From contig CANRKS010000001.1 in NCBI GenBank assembly GCA_947631285.1, forward strand, positions 1-60,146: 60,146 nucleotides of DNA. Direction: 5' to 3'. Every line of letters starts with the position of its first letter. Within the stretch, counting starts at the first letter, position 1. Positions 40,446-50,414 of the stretch are shown here, piece by piece. The position numbers and the translations under genes are program-made. This DNA comes from an uncultured Bacilli bacterium. Its GTDB lineage: Bacteria > Bacillota_I > Bacilli_A > RF39 > UBA660. A model generated the notes under the pieces. It was given only the letters and a program-made list of their open reading frames with translations, made no database searches and was not told the DNA's origin.

Positions 40446-43400
40446 ATGATGACAAAACTATTTAAAATATTAAATGTAGTAATCATAACAATGTTTTTAA
40501 ATATATTTGTAGTTAGGGCTGATGGCTGTAGTAACGTAAGAATTGTTACGGATGGAGTAGGTAGTCCAACTAGTTTTTCTTATGGTTATCAATCTGGCAG
40601 TGTTCGTTATAAAATTTATGATTATCGTGTTAGAGTTAATGGAGGTGCTAGTATCAGTGCCTATTGTCATAATCCTGGTATTCATGCTTGGGAAAAAACT
40701 AACGAAGTACTAAATTGTGAAAGAGAATTATTTGATCCAACGAATAATAGTGTTAAGCAAAATATTTATGATTCAGGGATCATATATCTTTTAAAATCTG
40801 CTCCTAATAAATGGTTAGCCATAAATTTATATCAATTATTATTTTCCGATAGAGTTGATGTTAGATATGCGGAAACTGATATGTATTCTTCTCAACTATA
40901 TTATTTAGAAAATCAAATCAATAAATATTTAGATGAAAAAAATGAAAATAATAAAGCCAAAAGATTAAGAGAAAAAGTAAGTGCCTTAAAGAAAACATAT
41001 GGCTCTAGTATAGGGAAAAAATATAGTGGCGTCAGTAGATATAATGATTCTAATGGTGTAGATAGCGCTATGGATTATGTTTTAAATGCCCTTGATGTTG
41101 CCATTGATTACGCAAATAATGGAGGACCAACTGTCAAAATAGGTAATCCAACCAGAAAGAAAGCTAATACGGAAACAGAGTTAAGATCAACTTTTACTTA
41201 TAAAATAGATATTAAAGAGTTTGCTGAAAATAGTGAAATTTATTTATCTTATAATTGTACAAGAGGCTGTAATATTGCTGATGTTAAATTTTATTTAAAT
41301 AATGAAGTAAAAAGTGCTTCTGAATTAAGTAATACAAATTTAGTCAAATTAGTTCAAAATAATAGTTCAAGTAAAAAATATTCAGGAACGGTTGAATTTG
41401 TTATTGAGTATAGTGGTCCAGTTAGAGAAGATTGTGATGAAACTAGATATAAAATAAGTTTAAAATATCGAGATGAAGCTTTAGCTGCCGAAGCATATGA
41501 GGTTGATGAGTGTTCTAATGTTGAAAAGTGCCAACGACTTTATGTTTTAGCAGGGAATAATACCCAAAATTATCGAACAACGGATATAGAAAATCAATTT
41601 CAATTATGTTCTACTTCTAAAGAAGTTGGAGAATGTAAGACTTATGTTGGTGATGCTTCTTGTGTCCCTTGTGAAGAAAATGATAATAAAGTAGAAATAA
41701 AAGAAGGTTATGATACGGAAGATGTATGTACTGAACCAACTGAAGATGATTTAAACATTAAAAAATGTGTTGCTAGTAATAGTGCCAGAGATACATCGGG
41801 AAATACTCATAAAAGTAATGATTATACAAGTGAAGCAGGCAGTGGCAATTTTGCTGGTACTGATGGAGGTAATGGTATTTATTGTAAAGAAGATTATACT
41901 TTAACCTTACCAGGTTCAAGAAAAGTAGATGCCGGAAGATATTTTGTCCTTCGTTCACAAATTGAAGGAACTAAGTCTTGTTATTCAACTAGAATAAAAG
42001 ATAATACTGCGACTAATTCGTCTGTCAAAGCGGCAGCTCAAAGTACAGTGAATGTCTATAAAAACTATGCCAAAGCCAAAGCTTTACTAGAGTGCTTAAA
42101 TGGAGGCGGAAGTGGTAGATGCCATGTGTCTTCGTTTTATACCAGCGGCGGTGTCTGCCGAACAAGACCCGTAACAAGGAAACGTTATGCTCAAAAAGAA
42201 GAAGATGAACCGTGTCCTGAAGGTTATACAGAAACTACGTTTGCTGGCAAGCCTACTTGTGAACAAGAGTATACAGACATTGATAGAATTTATTATTTAG
42301 TACCTGGTATTGATGTTTATTGGGATTATACATATTATAATGGTAACTCTTGCACACCAGTAACAGAAAATGCTTTTAAAACTTGGACAACTAGTAATCG
42401 TGGTAGATGGCTATGTTTAAATGATGATGAGCTAGCTGATTCTAAATTTATGGAAGAACTTTATAATAGTGTAGATGAATTAACTCCGTCCTTAGAGCGA
42501 GAATTAGGAGAAGAAGCTAATTTTACTTGTAACTGTACTGGCGATCCTTCTAAAGGTCCCGTTGATTGCCCTTGTTCTGGCCGGGGAGCCACTGGATTTA
42601 CCGCAGGTCTTGGTACAGGAGGAATGTGGTCAATTTTAAAAAATTATAATAAAGTCATTGGTTTTTATACTGGCGGCTCTGATATTGGTGGAGGTACGGT
42701 AACTGAAGGAGGCGGAGGTTACTCTGGAACTGGTGAAGGATCTTACGGAGTTACTTTAAATCCTAATCCATTTGGAGGCTGGCAAGTTGGTTATAACTTT
42801 AATCCAGAAATGCATTTTTGGTATCAAGAAAGATATATGAAAAATGTTTTAACTGATACTTTAGACCGTTATGATGAATCTATTGAAAGATTGGCGCCTT
42901 TATATTGTACGGGTGATGTTTCTGATGACTATGAAGAATGTTCTGGTCTTGGAGGATGGAAAAAATCTTTAAGCTTAGGGGCAATCGGAGATACAAGTGC
43001 CGATATTTATCAAGACCGAGCTTGTGCTTGTACAACAGAAGGATGTAAATGGTATACCTATGCTATTGCTAATGTTAAATATATTAAACAAACTGCTAAA
43101 GCTGAAGCTAAATTTGTAACACCTACCCAATTTTATAACATTTATCCAACCGGAGCAGTTCCTGTCGGATTACCAGGCTTAGAAATTGATAATGCGACAG
43201 TAATGGAAAATGGCTTACCAGTTGAGTTAGGTAGTGAAAGTGGGGGAAAAGTTTACTTATTATGGTATGAAAATTTAGGTGAATACTATAATGGTGATAC
43301 TTTAGGAAGAATTTGGGGTAATTATAATAGTGTGGTAGCTACAACCTTACAAGCGAGTGAAGCATGTCGAACTGAGAGATCTTCAATTATTTTTGAAGAT

Positions 43401-44384
43401 GAAACAAATGATGTTTACCATGATGAAGGACTTTATAAATGCCGTTATGATGTTAACGAATGTAGTCAATGTAAAGAAGAAGTGGACAATTATTGTGACC
43501 CAGCTTGTCCAAATGATCCTGATTGTCCAAGTTCTGGCAGTTGTTCTAGTGTAAGTGATGGTATGTGCAAAGCTGGTTGTCCTGCCGATCCGGATTGTTA
43601 TTGTGCATCTTGCCCTCCGGATATCAAAAACAGATGTGCTGTTTTAAAAGATGAAAATGGAGGAAGTCATTATTATGATAGAACCGGTAAAGAAACTAGT
43701 ATGGGAACATATTATTCTCAATGTTGTCCAAATGGTAGATGCCAAGTAAATTGTAAGAGTTGCTTGTTTGATGGTACTGATCTAAAAGCTAGTTATAGAC
43801 AAATAACAAATGAGGACTTAAACCCTAATGATCGTTCTTTAGGTACTAACTGGGCTTGGGATAATAATATCAATACGGCCATTGAATTAAAAGCTTATGT
43901 AACAACTAAAGAAATTGAAGAAAATAGTAATTCAATTTATGAAGTTGATTTTGAAAATACTTCAGATGAACAAGATTTTGCCATGCAAGTTACGATGGAT
44001 CCAAAAGCTGTAAATTGGATTAGAGATTATAATCAAACGGCTTCGGGAGGATATCTAAATAATACTTTAGAGTGCTATGATCTAGAAGTTGGGGAAAATA
44101 TTTACGATAATGTTTATTGCTATAGTACTTTCATTGATGAAATGATTAATGATAATGTTGGTAATATTAAAATTGCAGGAGCTGAAAGACCAATGGATGA
44201 AAATGGCCGAAAAGCTTATAGTAATGGTTATTTTATAAGTTGGCAAACTGATAATATTAATACCCAAGAATGGGAAGTAAGAACCGAAAGAGGAATTGAA
44301 TACTATACATCTAATTTTGGTATGGTATACGATAAGACAGCAAATAAAGATGTAGATTATCGGGTTGGACCTTCTTGGAAATAA
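40446..44384 (+). CDS. giant cysteine-rich secreted or surface protein
   Basis: 1312 residues with an N-terminal signal peptide (1-25). Many cysteines spread along the chain imply disulphides outside the cell. The Cys density peaks at about 1005-1060, where CDPACPNDPDC and CKAGCPADPDC form a repeated C-x3-C-P-x-D-P-D-C element. A Gly-rich linker lies at about 750-775. The N-terminal 350 residues contain SAYCHNPGIHAW and a beta-rich domain. No LPXTG motif, transmembrane helix, cohesin or dockerin is visible at the C-terminus, so retention on the cell is unclear. It has its own promoter and a terminator follows. No family recognised. An adhesin is the simplest guess. Confidence 0.75.
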   Translation: MMTKLFKILNVVIITMFLNIFVVRADGCSNVRIVTDGVGSPTSFSYGYQSGSVRYKIYDYRVRVNGGASISAYCHNPGIHAWEKTNEVLNCERELFDPTNNSVKQNIYDSGIIYLLKSAPNKWLAINLYQLLFSDRVDVRYAETDMYSSQLYYLENQINKYLDEKNENNKAKRLREKVSALKKTYGSSIGKKYSGVSRYNDSNGVDSAMDYVLNALDVAIDYANNGGPTVKIGNPTRKKANTETELRSTFTYKIDIKEFAENSEIYLSYNCTRGCNIADVKFYLNNEVKSASELSNTNLVKLVQNNSSSKKYSGTVEFVIEYSGPVREDCDETRYKISLKYRDEALAAEAYEVDECSNVEKCQRLYVLAGNNTQNYRTTDIENQFQLCSTSKEVGECKTYVGDASCVPCEENDNKVEIKEGYDTEDVCTEPTEDDLNIKKCVASNSARDTSGNTHKSNDYTSEAGSGNFAGTDGGNGIYCKEDYTLTLPGSRKVDAGRYFVLRSQIEGTKSCYSTRIKDNTATNSSVKAAAQSTVNVYKNYAKAKALLECLNGGGSGRCHVSSFYTSGGVCRTRPVTRKRYAQKEEDEPCPEGYTETTFAGKPTCEQEYTDIDRIYYLVPGIDVYWDYTYYNGNSCTPVTENAFKTWTTSNRGRWLCLNDDELADSKFMEELYNSVDELTPSLERELGEEANFTCNCTGDPSKGPVDCPCSGRGATGFTAGLGTGGMWSILKNYNKVIGFYTGGSDIGGGTVTEGGGGYSGTGEGSYGVTLNPNPFGGWQVGYNFNPEMHFWYQERYMKNVLTDTLDRYDESIERLAPLYCTGDVSDDYEECSGLGGWKKSLSLGAIGDTSADIYQDRACACTTEGCKWYTYAIANVKYIKQTAKAEAKFVTPTQFYNIYPTGAVPVGLPGLEIDNATVMENGLPVELGSESGGKVYLLWYENLGEYYNGDTLGRIWGNYNSVVATTLQASEACRTERSSIIFEDETNDVYHDEGLYKCRYDVNECSQCKEEVDNYCDPACPNDPDCPSSGSCSSVSDGMCKAGCPADPDCYCASCPPDIKNRCAVLKDENGGSHYYDRTGKETSMGTYYSQCCPNGRCQVNCKSCLFDGTDLKASYRQITNEDLNPNDRSLGTNWAWDNNINTAIELKAYVTTKEIEENSNSIYEVDFENTSDEQDFAMQVTMDPKAVNWIRDYNQTASGGYLNNTLECYDLEVGENIYDNVYCYSTFIDEMINDNVGNIKIAGAERPMDENGRKAYSNGYFISWQTDNINTQEWEVRTERGIEYYTSNFGMVYDKTANKDVDYRVGPSWK

Positions 44385-44396
44385 AAAAATAAAAAA

Positions 44397-44423
44397 AATC
44401 AAGTAATAGCCTTGATTCTTCTT
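44397..44423 (+). terminator. intrinsic terminator after the giant protein
   Basis: AATCAAG / CTTGATT around a 7 nt loop, followed by CTTCTT. The U-tract is imperfect. Confidence 0.6.
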
Positions 44424-44465
44424 AGAACATGTAGTATTATTTATTTAAATAGAGAGTGGTAGTAA

Positions 44466-44822
44466 ATGAATAGAAACAAAGATATCTTAAAATATTGTCC
44501 TAATTATTATACTATAATCAATTTTGATTTTAAGGAAAGTGATTTAGTAAGTGATAGATTAATAAAAGTTTATAAAAGCTATATCTTTTCTATCGATGAA
44601 AATAATTTAGATGATATTAAAAGAGTCCAAGAGTTAGATAGAGTTTTAGCTAGCTACATTAAGGATTATTTATTTAGAAGCACTCTGCAAAAAGAAATTG
44701 TAACTGTAAAAATTCAAAAAGATACTAATATTTTAAGAACTTTAGTAGATATAATTATTAAAATATTTACTAATTATGAAGAATATACAACGAGAAAAAT
44801 TTATATAAGTAAATGGATTTAA
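44466..44822 (+). CDS. unknown small cytosolic protein
   Basis: 118 residues with no signal or membrane segment. Mixed alpha/beta composition: YTIINFDFKESDLVSDRL, then a helical middle (ELDRVLASYIKDYLF) and a C-terminal strand-helix part. AGAGTGGT lies ahead of the ATG. It is convergent with the gerA operon. No family recognised. Confidence 0.6.
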   Translation: MNRNKDILKYCPNYYTIINFDFKESDLVSDRLIKVYKSYIFSIDENNLDDIKRVQELDRVLASYIKDYLFRSTLQKEIVTVKIQKDTNILRTLVDIIIKIFTNYEEYTTRKIYISKWI

Positions 44823-44855
44823 GATAAGGAAAGTTAATCTTTTCTTATTTTTTTT
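44823..44855 (+). terminator. intrinsic terminator, overlapping the end of gerAB
   Basis: ATAAGGAAAG / CTTTTCTTAT (one G-U pair) around TTAAT, then a T-run on the plus strand. It also contains the last codons of the convergent gerAB gene. Confidence 0.7.
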
Positions 44856-45850
44856 AAGTAAAAGAAAAGGGTAATAAAAAGAAGAAAGAAAATAAATAAG
44901 ACAAGAGGATAAGAATAGAAGACGGTAATGATAAAGCGATAGTTGCTGCCTACGATGAAAATACTTAAGATGATGGTTATAAAGATTGCTAAGTAATAAT
45001 AGATAGATTTGTATTTATGAGGGAGGATTTCTTTAACATTAAAAGTTAAAGTTGAAAGTGTTATAAACATATCAAAATACCATATAAAAGTTGAAAGATT
45101 TTCAATGTTTTCGATAAAATCAAGAATTTTAATTTGTTTTAAAACAGCATATTCAGGGAAACTATAAATTCTAATTAAAGGTTCACCTAAACATAAAATG
45201 GTTGATAAAGTAATTAAGAAGAGCATTAAACTAGAGATAAGATAAACTTTAAGTTCATATTTAAAATTATAATTATTAAAATTTAGAGTAATAATATTAG
45301 GTATTGTAGTAATGGATGCATAAATTAAAGAAGCTTTAATAATACCTTTTGAATTATTAGATAATATTGGTGTAATGGCTTTAAAGTCGATATATTTAAT
45401 CAGGGCAAAGATATAAATAATGATGGTAAAAATACTGATGACAAAAAGAAGATTACTTAAAGTTTCTAAAACTCTTTTTTCTTTATAAGTAAGATATATA
45501 GCTAAGAATAAGAAAGGTAAAATAACAATTATTTTTGGAGTGTATAGAAGATAAAAAGAGTTAACAAACATAGGAAGTAAAATTAAAATAATGGTTATTA
45601 AATAAAGATAAAAGAGAAAGAAAATAAATAAATAAAATTTGCCTAAATAACTATTTTTTAAAGTTTCTTTTAGATTGTTATCTTTTAGACATTCTTTAAT
45701 TTTACTATAAATAAAGAGAATAATAATTCCTAGCATGGTGCCAAGGATAAGAGATATCCAAGCATCTTTAGAGGCATTTTTAAAAAGTAAAAAGAAACCA
45801 ATTCCAAACATTGAAGAACTAGAAATAAAATAAGTTAATTTATTTTTCAT
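44834..45850 (-). CDS. gerAB: spore germinant receptor permease subunit (GerAB family)
   Basis: 338 residues, ten hydrophobic helices, APC-type permease. GerAB subunits bind small germinants such as amino acids in the inner spore membrane. Typical beginning TYFISSSSMFGIGFFLLF. I take the ATG at 45850 (MKNKLTYF) because AGGTGG lies just upstream. The open frame extends 12 nt further. The start is 10 nt inside the end of gerAC, so translation is coupled. It is the last gene of the operon on this strand. Confidence 0.9.
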   Translation of the reverse strand: MKNKLTYFISSSSMFGIGFFLLFKNASKDAWISLILGTMLGIIILFIYSKIKECLKDNNLKETLKNSYLGKFYLFIFFLFYLYLITIILILLPMFVNSFYLLYTPKIIVILPFLFLAIYLTYKEKRVLETLSNLLFVISIFTIIIYIFALIKYIDFKAITPILSNNSKGIIKASLIYASITTIPNIITLNFNNYNFKYELKVYLISSLMLFLITLSTILCLGEPLIRIYSFPEYAVLKQIKILDFIENIENLSTFIWYFDMFITLSTLTFNVKEILPHKYKSIYYYLAIFITIILSIFIVGSNYRFIITVFYSYPLVLFIFFLLFITLFFYLKKIRKD

Positions 45851-46919
45851 TTTCCACCTCAAAGATAAAGCCTTTTGTATTAATTTTTAAATCAACATTA
45901 ACAGAAACGTCACTTGTTTGCCATAAATTATGATTTTCTTTGCGAAACTTTTTATAATACATTTCTTGAAAGCCTAAAATATCAGTTTGGTTTTGTTGTA
46001 ATTTTTTGATAAAATCCTTTACTTTTTCTTTTATTAAAAGGGCAAAATCTTCATTTAATTTTTGATATGATTTTTCATCTTTTAAATTAAAATCAGCACT
46101 GTTATCTAAAATTTTACCATCGAGTTTTAAATCTAGAGTAATTTTATCATTGGTAATAGCTGTCTTAGTTTGGGAATGACTAATATTAATAGTTATGTTT
46201 CCCGTGGGATAATTTTTAGTAAATTTTAAAGCAAAAACATCATTAGTTAATAAATTAAATAAGGGAGATTCTTCTTTAGTTAAAGTATTTTGAAAATAAA
46301 AGCCTTTAAAAAGATAAAATTCGTCTAAAGATATCTCATCATTTTCATTTATAGTAAGAGAACTTAAAACAACATCCGTTCGCGGACTAACAAATTGCGC
46401 TAAAACTTTTTGAAATGTTTTAGTTGTTGCTAAATTATTATTATAGACTTCATTATTTAAAAGATTAATAATGAAATCACTTACAACAGGGATGTTTTCA
46501 CTATTATGTTTTAAAATATCTTCGGGACTAACTTTTTTCGCCACCACACTGATGAATTCATCTCGAATATCAGTATCTCTTAAGAGAAAATCACTAATTT
46601 CATCAAGGTGATCTTTAATGACGCTTTCACTTAAGATTACTACTTTTAGATGAGCAAAATAAGGCTTTTTCCCAACCTTATAATTAGTGGCCGTAAAAGC
46701 ATCAACTATTTTTTCACCCATTCCTTTCACGGTAAAACTTTTCATCGCTGTATTTTCTTCCGTTTTAATATCGTTTAAAATTTCATAAGTTAAAATGAAA
46801 TCATTATCTTGATAATCAATACCAATGCCACTTATAATAGCTAAATTATTAAGTTCAATATTGTCATAACAGCCTCCTAGAAGGAGGGAACTAATGATTA
46901 AAATAATTATTTTTTTCAT
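45840..46919 (-). CDS. gerAC: spore germinant receptor lipoprotein subunit (GerAC family)
   Basis: 359 residues with lipobox LLGGC (Cys17) and the family opening CYDNIELNNLAIISGIGIDY. The rest forms the three-domain GerC fold, including KPYFAHLKVVILSE and DTDIRDEFISVV. GerAC is lipid-anchored to the inner spore membrane and required for receptor function. It overlaps gerAA by 4 nt (ATGA) and gerAB by 11 nt. The gene order A-C-B differs from the common A-B-C. Confidence 0.92.
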   Translation of the reverse strand: MKKIIILIISSLLLGGCYDNIELNNLAIISGIGIDYQDNDFILTYEILNDIKTEENTAMKSFTVKGMGEKIVDAFTATNYKVGKKPYFAHLKVVILSESVIKDHLDEISDFLLRDTDIRDEFISVVAKKVSPEDILKHNSENIPVVSDFIINLLNNEVYNNNLATTKTFQKVLAQFVSPRTDVVLSSLTINENDEISLDEFYLFKGFYFQNTLTKEESPLFNLLTNDVFALKFTKNYPTGNITINISHSQTKTAITNDKITLDLKLDGKILDNSADFNLKDEKSYQKLNEDFALLIKEKVKDFIKKLQQNQTDILGFQEMYYKKFRKENHNLWQTSDVSVNVDLKINTKGFIFEVENEK

Positions 46920-48325
46920 GAAAATTTTCCTCTCGTTAAATTTTTATTAGTAATAAGTCGACTTCTTTTGGTATTTTTTATATCTTTTCTTTTTAAAACT
47001 GATTGATAAAAATATTCTTTATTATAAGGAGCAATCGGGGCAAAAAAAGGAGCATTTAAAGATTTTAAAGAAATTAAATTGATTAATAAGAGCATGGCAC
47101 AGAGGAAGATACCGTATAAGCCAAAAAAGGCAGCGAAGAATAAAAATAAATAGCGGTAATATCTTAAAGCATTATTAATCTCTAATTCTGTAAATATTAA
47201 ACTAGTAATAAAAGTAAAGGATGCGACAATGATAGCGATGGGAGAAACAAGTCCGGCATTAACCGCGGCATCACCAATTATTAAAGCTCCTAAAATGGAA
47301 ATAGCGGAGCCAAAATTAGAAGGGAATCTTAAATCACTTTCTCTTAAGACATCACAAATAAAAAGTAACATGATTATTTCGACAATACTAGGAAAAGGAA
47401 CACCAGATCTCTGGGTACTAAAATTAATTAGTAAACTAGCCGGGATAGTTTCTTGATTATAATTAATGATTGCAATATATACGCCTGGAGTAATCATAGA
47501 CATAATAAAGGAAAATAGCCTTAAAAGTTTTATAAAAGCAACATTGATACTTTTAACATAATTATCGTTAACAGGATTAATAAAATCAATTAAAAAAGTA
47601 GGAAGAATAAGAGCAAAAGGCGAAGTATCCATCATGATAACAATTTTTCCTTCTAAAAGAGCATTAACAGCTAGATCTGGTCTTTCAGTTCTTTTAATCG
47701 TAGGGAAAACGGTTTTGTTTTCACTTTCTAAATAATTAATAATCGTCCCTTGATCAATCACACCATCGACATCAATTTTTTTTAATTTTTCCTTAATAAT
47801 ATTAACATTTTGTAAATCAGCAATACTATCAATATAATTAATGCTAATAGTAGTTTTTGTAATTCTGCCCATGACCATTTCAATAGTTTTTAAAGTATGG
47901 CTTTTGATTCTTCTTTTAATAAGTCCCATATTAATTTGATAATTTTCATTAAAAGAATCTTCGGGTCCTAAAAGAGATGGTTCTCTTAAAGATTGAGTAA
48001 TACTTCGATTTAAATCCCCTCGGGCTTCAATAGCTATAATTTTATTTTCAAAAATGACAATGGCAAAACCATTCGTCAAATAAAATTCAATTTGATCTTC
48101 TTCGGTAATATTAATGGCATTAGGACCGGGAATAGAGTTTTCAATATCTCGAGTTTTTTTAAAAGTTAAGTTTTTTAAAATATATTCATTGATTTTATCA
48201 GATGAACAAACCGTTTCAATAAAAATGACATAAACTGATTTTAAGAAGTTAATTTTAACTTCTTTTATTTTTAAATCAGGTGTTTTAGAAAATTCTTTTT
48301 TTATTCTTTCTACAATTTTATTCAT
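46916..48325 (-). CDS. gerAA: spore germinant receptor subunit A (GerAA family)
   Basis: 469 residues. A soluble N-terminal half (1-240, with FLTNGFAIVIFENKIIAIEARGD and GPEDSFNEN) is followed by about five membrane helices. The family block EGKIVIMMDTSPFALILPTF, DFINP and PFPSIVEIIMLLFICDVLRE are all recognisable. GerAA forms the ion-channel-like core of the receptor. GAGGAAG precedes the ATG. First gene of gerAA-AC-AB. Confidence 0.94.
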   Translation of the reverse strand: MNKIVERIKKEFSKTPDLKIKEVKINFLKSVYVIFIETVCSSDKINEYILKNLTFKKTRDIENSIPGPNAINITEEDQIEFYLTNGFAIVIFENKIIAIEARGDLNRSITQSLREPSLLGPEDSFNENYQINMGLIKRRIKSHTLKTIEMVMGRITKTTISINYIDSIADLQNVNIIKEKLKKIDVDGVIDQGTIINYLESENKTVFPTIKRTERPDLAVNALLEGKIVIMMDTSPFALILPTFLIDFINPVNDNYVKSINVAFIKLLRLFSFIMSMITPGVYIAIINYNQETIPASLLINFSTQRSGVPFPSIVEIIMLLFICDVLRESDLRFPSNFGSAISILGALIIGDAAVNAGLVSPIAIIVASFTFITSLIFTELEINNALRYYRYLFLFFAAFFGLYGIFLCAMLLLINLISLKSLNAPFFAPIAPYNKEYFYQSVLKRKDIKNTKRSRLITNKNLTRGKFS

Positions 48326-48443
48326 CTTATCTTCCTCTTCTTAAATTTATTATTGGCAAATTTAACCAATTTAATACTTAAAAAAATTGACAGGAAGAAA
48401 GTATTTTAATATAATATTTTCTGCTTTTTAGGGGGCGTAAGTT

Positions 48444-50369
48444 ATGTTAGAAAATATAGAGCAAACTTTAAATAAATATTATTTTGAGTTAGAAAGTAAA
48501 AAAAGAGAATATATAGAAATCTATGAAGGCGCTAGGGAAGGGATAGCTTATACGCAAAAGCTTTTAAAAATGACTTATGAAGAAGCAGAAAAAGAAAAAA
48601 GAACCATAAGTATTTATGATCTCGCTAGAATTTTAAGATTTGCTAGTTTAACTATGTGGGAAAAAATGCAAGTGGTTATTCATTTTTTAAAGTTAAATAT
48701 TTATGCGGGTATTATGGAAGAAGAATATGCTCTTGATAAGAATATAATCTGTGCTTATCCCTTTAAAACAATGAATAAGGAAAGAATAAAAAATCTTATA
48801 GAAAGTGGCGACTTTTTAAAATTAGTTGAAGCAAAAGCAAGAGAATTATCCCCTAATGAAAGATTGGAGCAAGAAGAAATTAAAGAAGCACTTAAAGAAT
48901 CAGGGAGAAATATTCTTAATACAGCTTTAGCTCACCGGCAAATAAAAGAACATTTTTTTGACAAATATCCTTATTTAACTAAAGAAGATATCGATATATT
49001 TGTAGAGTGTTTAGCTTCTTTAGGAATGTCTTTAGATATATGTGAAGGTTTTAAAGTTTTTTTAAATCAAGAATGGGAGAATCAAAAATTAAGAGTTCCT
49101 TCTTATGAGGATAGTTTATTGAGTAAATACTATAATGGTTTAAAACAAGCATCTAAAATATATGAAAAGAGTGTAGCCAATTTTGAAAATACTTTATATA
49201 AAATGGCAACTAAGCAAGTATATCGAAAATTAGCATCAGGCAATAGACGCATTACATCTAAAATGGCGAGTGTTATTGCTTCAGGTACAGCTGATTTTGA
49301 TGATTATATTACAGACGCGGAAAAAGCTATTGCTTCTATTTCCGTCTATGGAGGAGGAGTTTACAATTGGCTTTCTTATCCAGAGATGAGTAGATTTAGT
49401 AATTTATTAATCGCTGATTTTGCCTCATTAAGTGAAACAATTAGTCAAGCATCCTTTACCAAAAGTGAACTTTCCGATTTTATCTTTCTAATTATTAAAA
49501 GAGATATTGAACTAGGTATATTAGATGAAAAAGGAAGTTTACAATCAGATGAATTTCTTAGCTATGAAGATGACGTCCTTAGTGCTTGCCGGGAAGGCCG
49601 ATTTTGGGAAATGATTTTAAAAAATGAAAATCATCATGAAGTAGCGAAGTCTCATCTATATTGTCCCCTTGATTGTGAAAAAGATGATCTAAAATGGCCT
49701 TTACTTCAAGAACAAATTAAAATTATTGCGGAAATATATTTTGCTAAAGATAAACTTACGAAAGAAGATATTACGAAAATTTGTGAATCTCTAACATCTT
49801 TAGGCTTTTCGAAAGCTCATGTTGATGCCGTCGAATCAACTTTAGTTAAAAGAAATTTACGGAAGGAAAAAGAGAAAAAAGAAGATAGCATTACTATTCA
49901 AAAGTCTTTAATTACATTAAGACCTCTTATTAGTAAGAAAGAGTATAACCGCCTTTGGAATGAATTAAATGAATGCTATAATTTTGATCAAATGATCCCT
50001 TTTAGATATTTAAGTGAAGAAGAAATAATTACTTGTGTTTATAAGTTAAAATATTTAAATTTTGCGGATGCTGTTATTTTAAAATTTTTAGAAACTTCCC
50101 TTAAGTATAATAAAACAAATTCTTTTAATGCGATCGTTAAGTATAAAGATACTTATGCCAAAATTAAATATTTTTTAGAAAATTATCCTGAAGATGAAAA
50201 AATAAAAGAAATTGCTTTAGAACTAGATGAAGCATTAAAAAAAGCCGGCATTAGTAGTGATGAAGATTTTGAATTTTATAAAGAATATATTGATATGGAG
50301 CTAGCTTCTTTTACAGATGCCACTTTTCATAACTATGAATATGAAATAGAAATGGCTAAACTTCTTTAA
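48444..50369 (+). CDS. unknown 641-residue mostly helical protein
   Basis: 641 residues, soluble, with long helical stretches and many charged residues. No signal or membrane segment. The first 200 residues contain EIYEGAREGIAYTQKLLKM. A middle part (about 270-330) is Ala/Ser-rich with KMASVIASGTADFDDYITDA and SVYGGGVYNWL. The last third is again helical. Two Cys pairs (CPLDCEKDD, about 410) are not arranged like a zinc finger. GGGGG precedes the ATG and it is divergent from gerAA. No family recognised, and I do not assign a role. Confidence 0.7.
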   Translation: MLENIEQTLNKYYFELESKKREYIEIYEGAREGIAYTQKLLKMTYEEAEKEKRTISIYDLARILRFASLTMWEKMQVVIHFLKLNIYAGIMEEEYALDKNIICAYPFKTMNKERIKNLIESGDFLKLVEAKARELSPNERLEQEEIKEALKESGRNILNTALAHRQIKEHFFDKYPYLTKEDIDIFVECLASLGMSLDICEGFKVFLNQEWENQKLRVPSYEDSLLSKYYNGLKQASKIYEKSVANFENTLYKMATKQVYRKLASGNRRITSKMASVIASGTADFDDYITDAEKAIASISVYGGGVYNWLSYPEMSRFSNLLIADFASLSETISQASFTKSELSDFIFLIIKRDIELGILDEKGSLQSDEFLSYEDDVLSACREGRFWEMILKNENHHEVAKSHLYCPLDCEKDDLKWPLLQEQIKIIAEIYFAKDKLTKEDITKICESLTSLGFSKAHVDAVESTLVKRNLRKEKEKKEDSITIQKSLITLRPLISKKEYNRLWNELNECYNFDQMIPFRYLSEEEIITCVYKLKYLNFADAVILKFLETSLKYNKTNSFNAIVKYKDTYAKIKYFLENYPEDEKIKEIALELDEALKKAGISSDEDFEFYKEYIDMELASFTDATFHNYEYEIEMAKLL

Positions 50370-50414
50370 AGATATCTCTTTTTTCTTTTTTGAAGTTGTG
50401 TTATATTTATATTT

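Noticed and set aside
40600..40870. Internal thioester domain at the start of the giant protein (SAYCHNPG plus a later Gln)
   Set aside because: The Cys context is suggestive, but the expected T-Q-x-A-[IV]-W element is not present. The nearest segment reads LAINLYQLL. Not enough to call.
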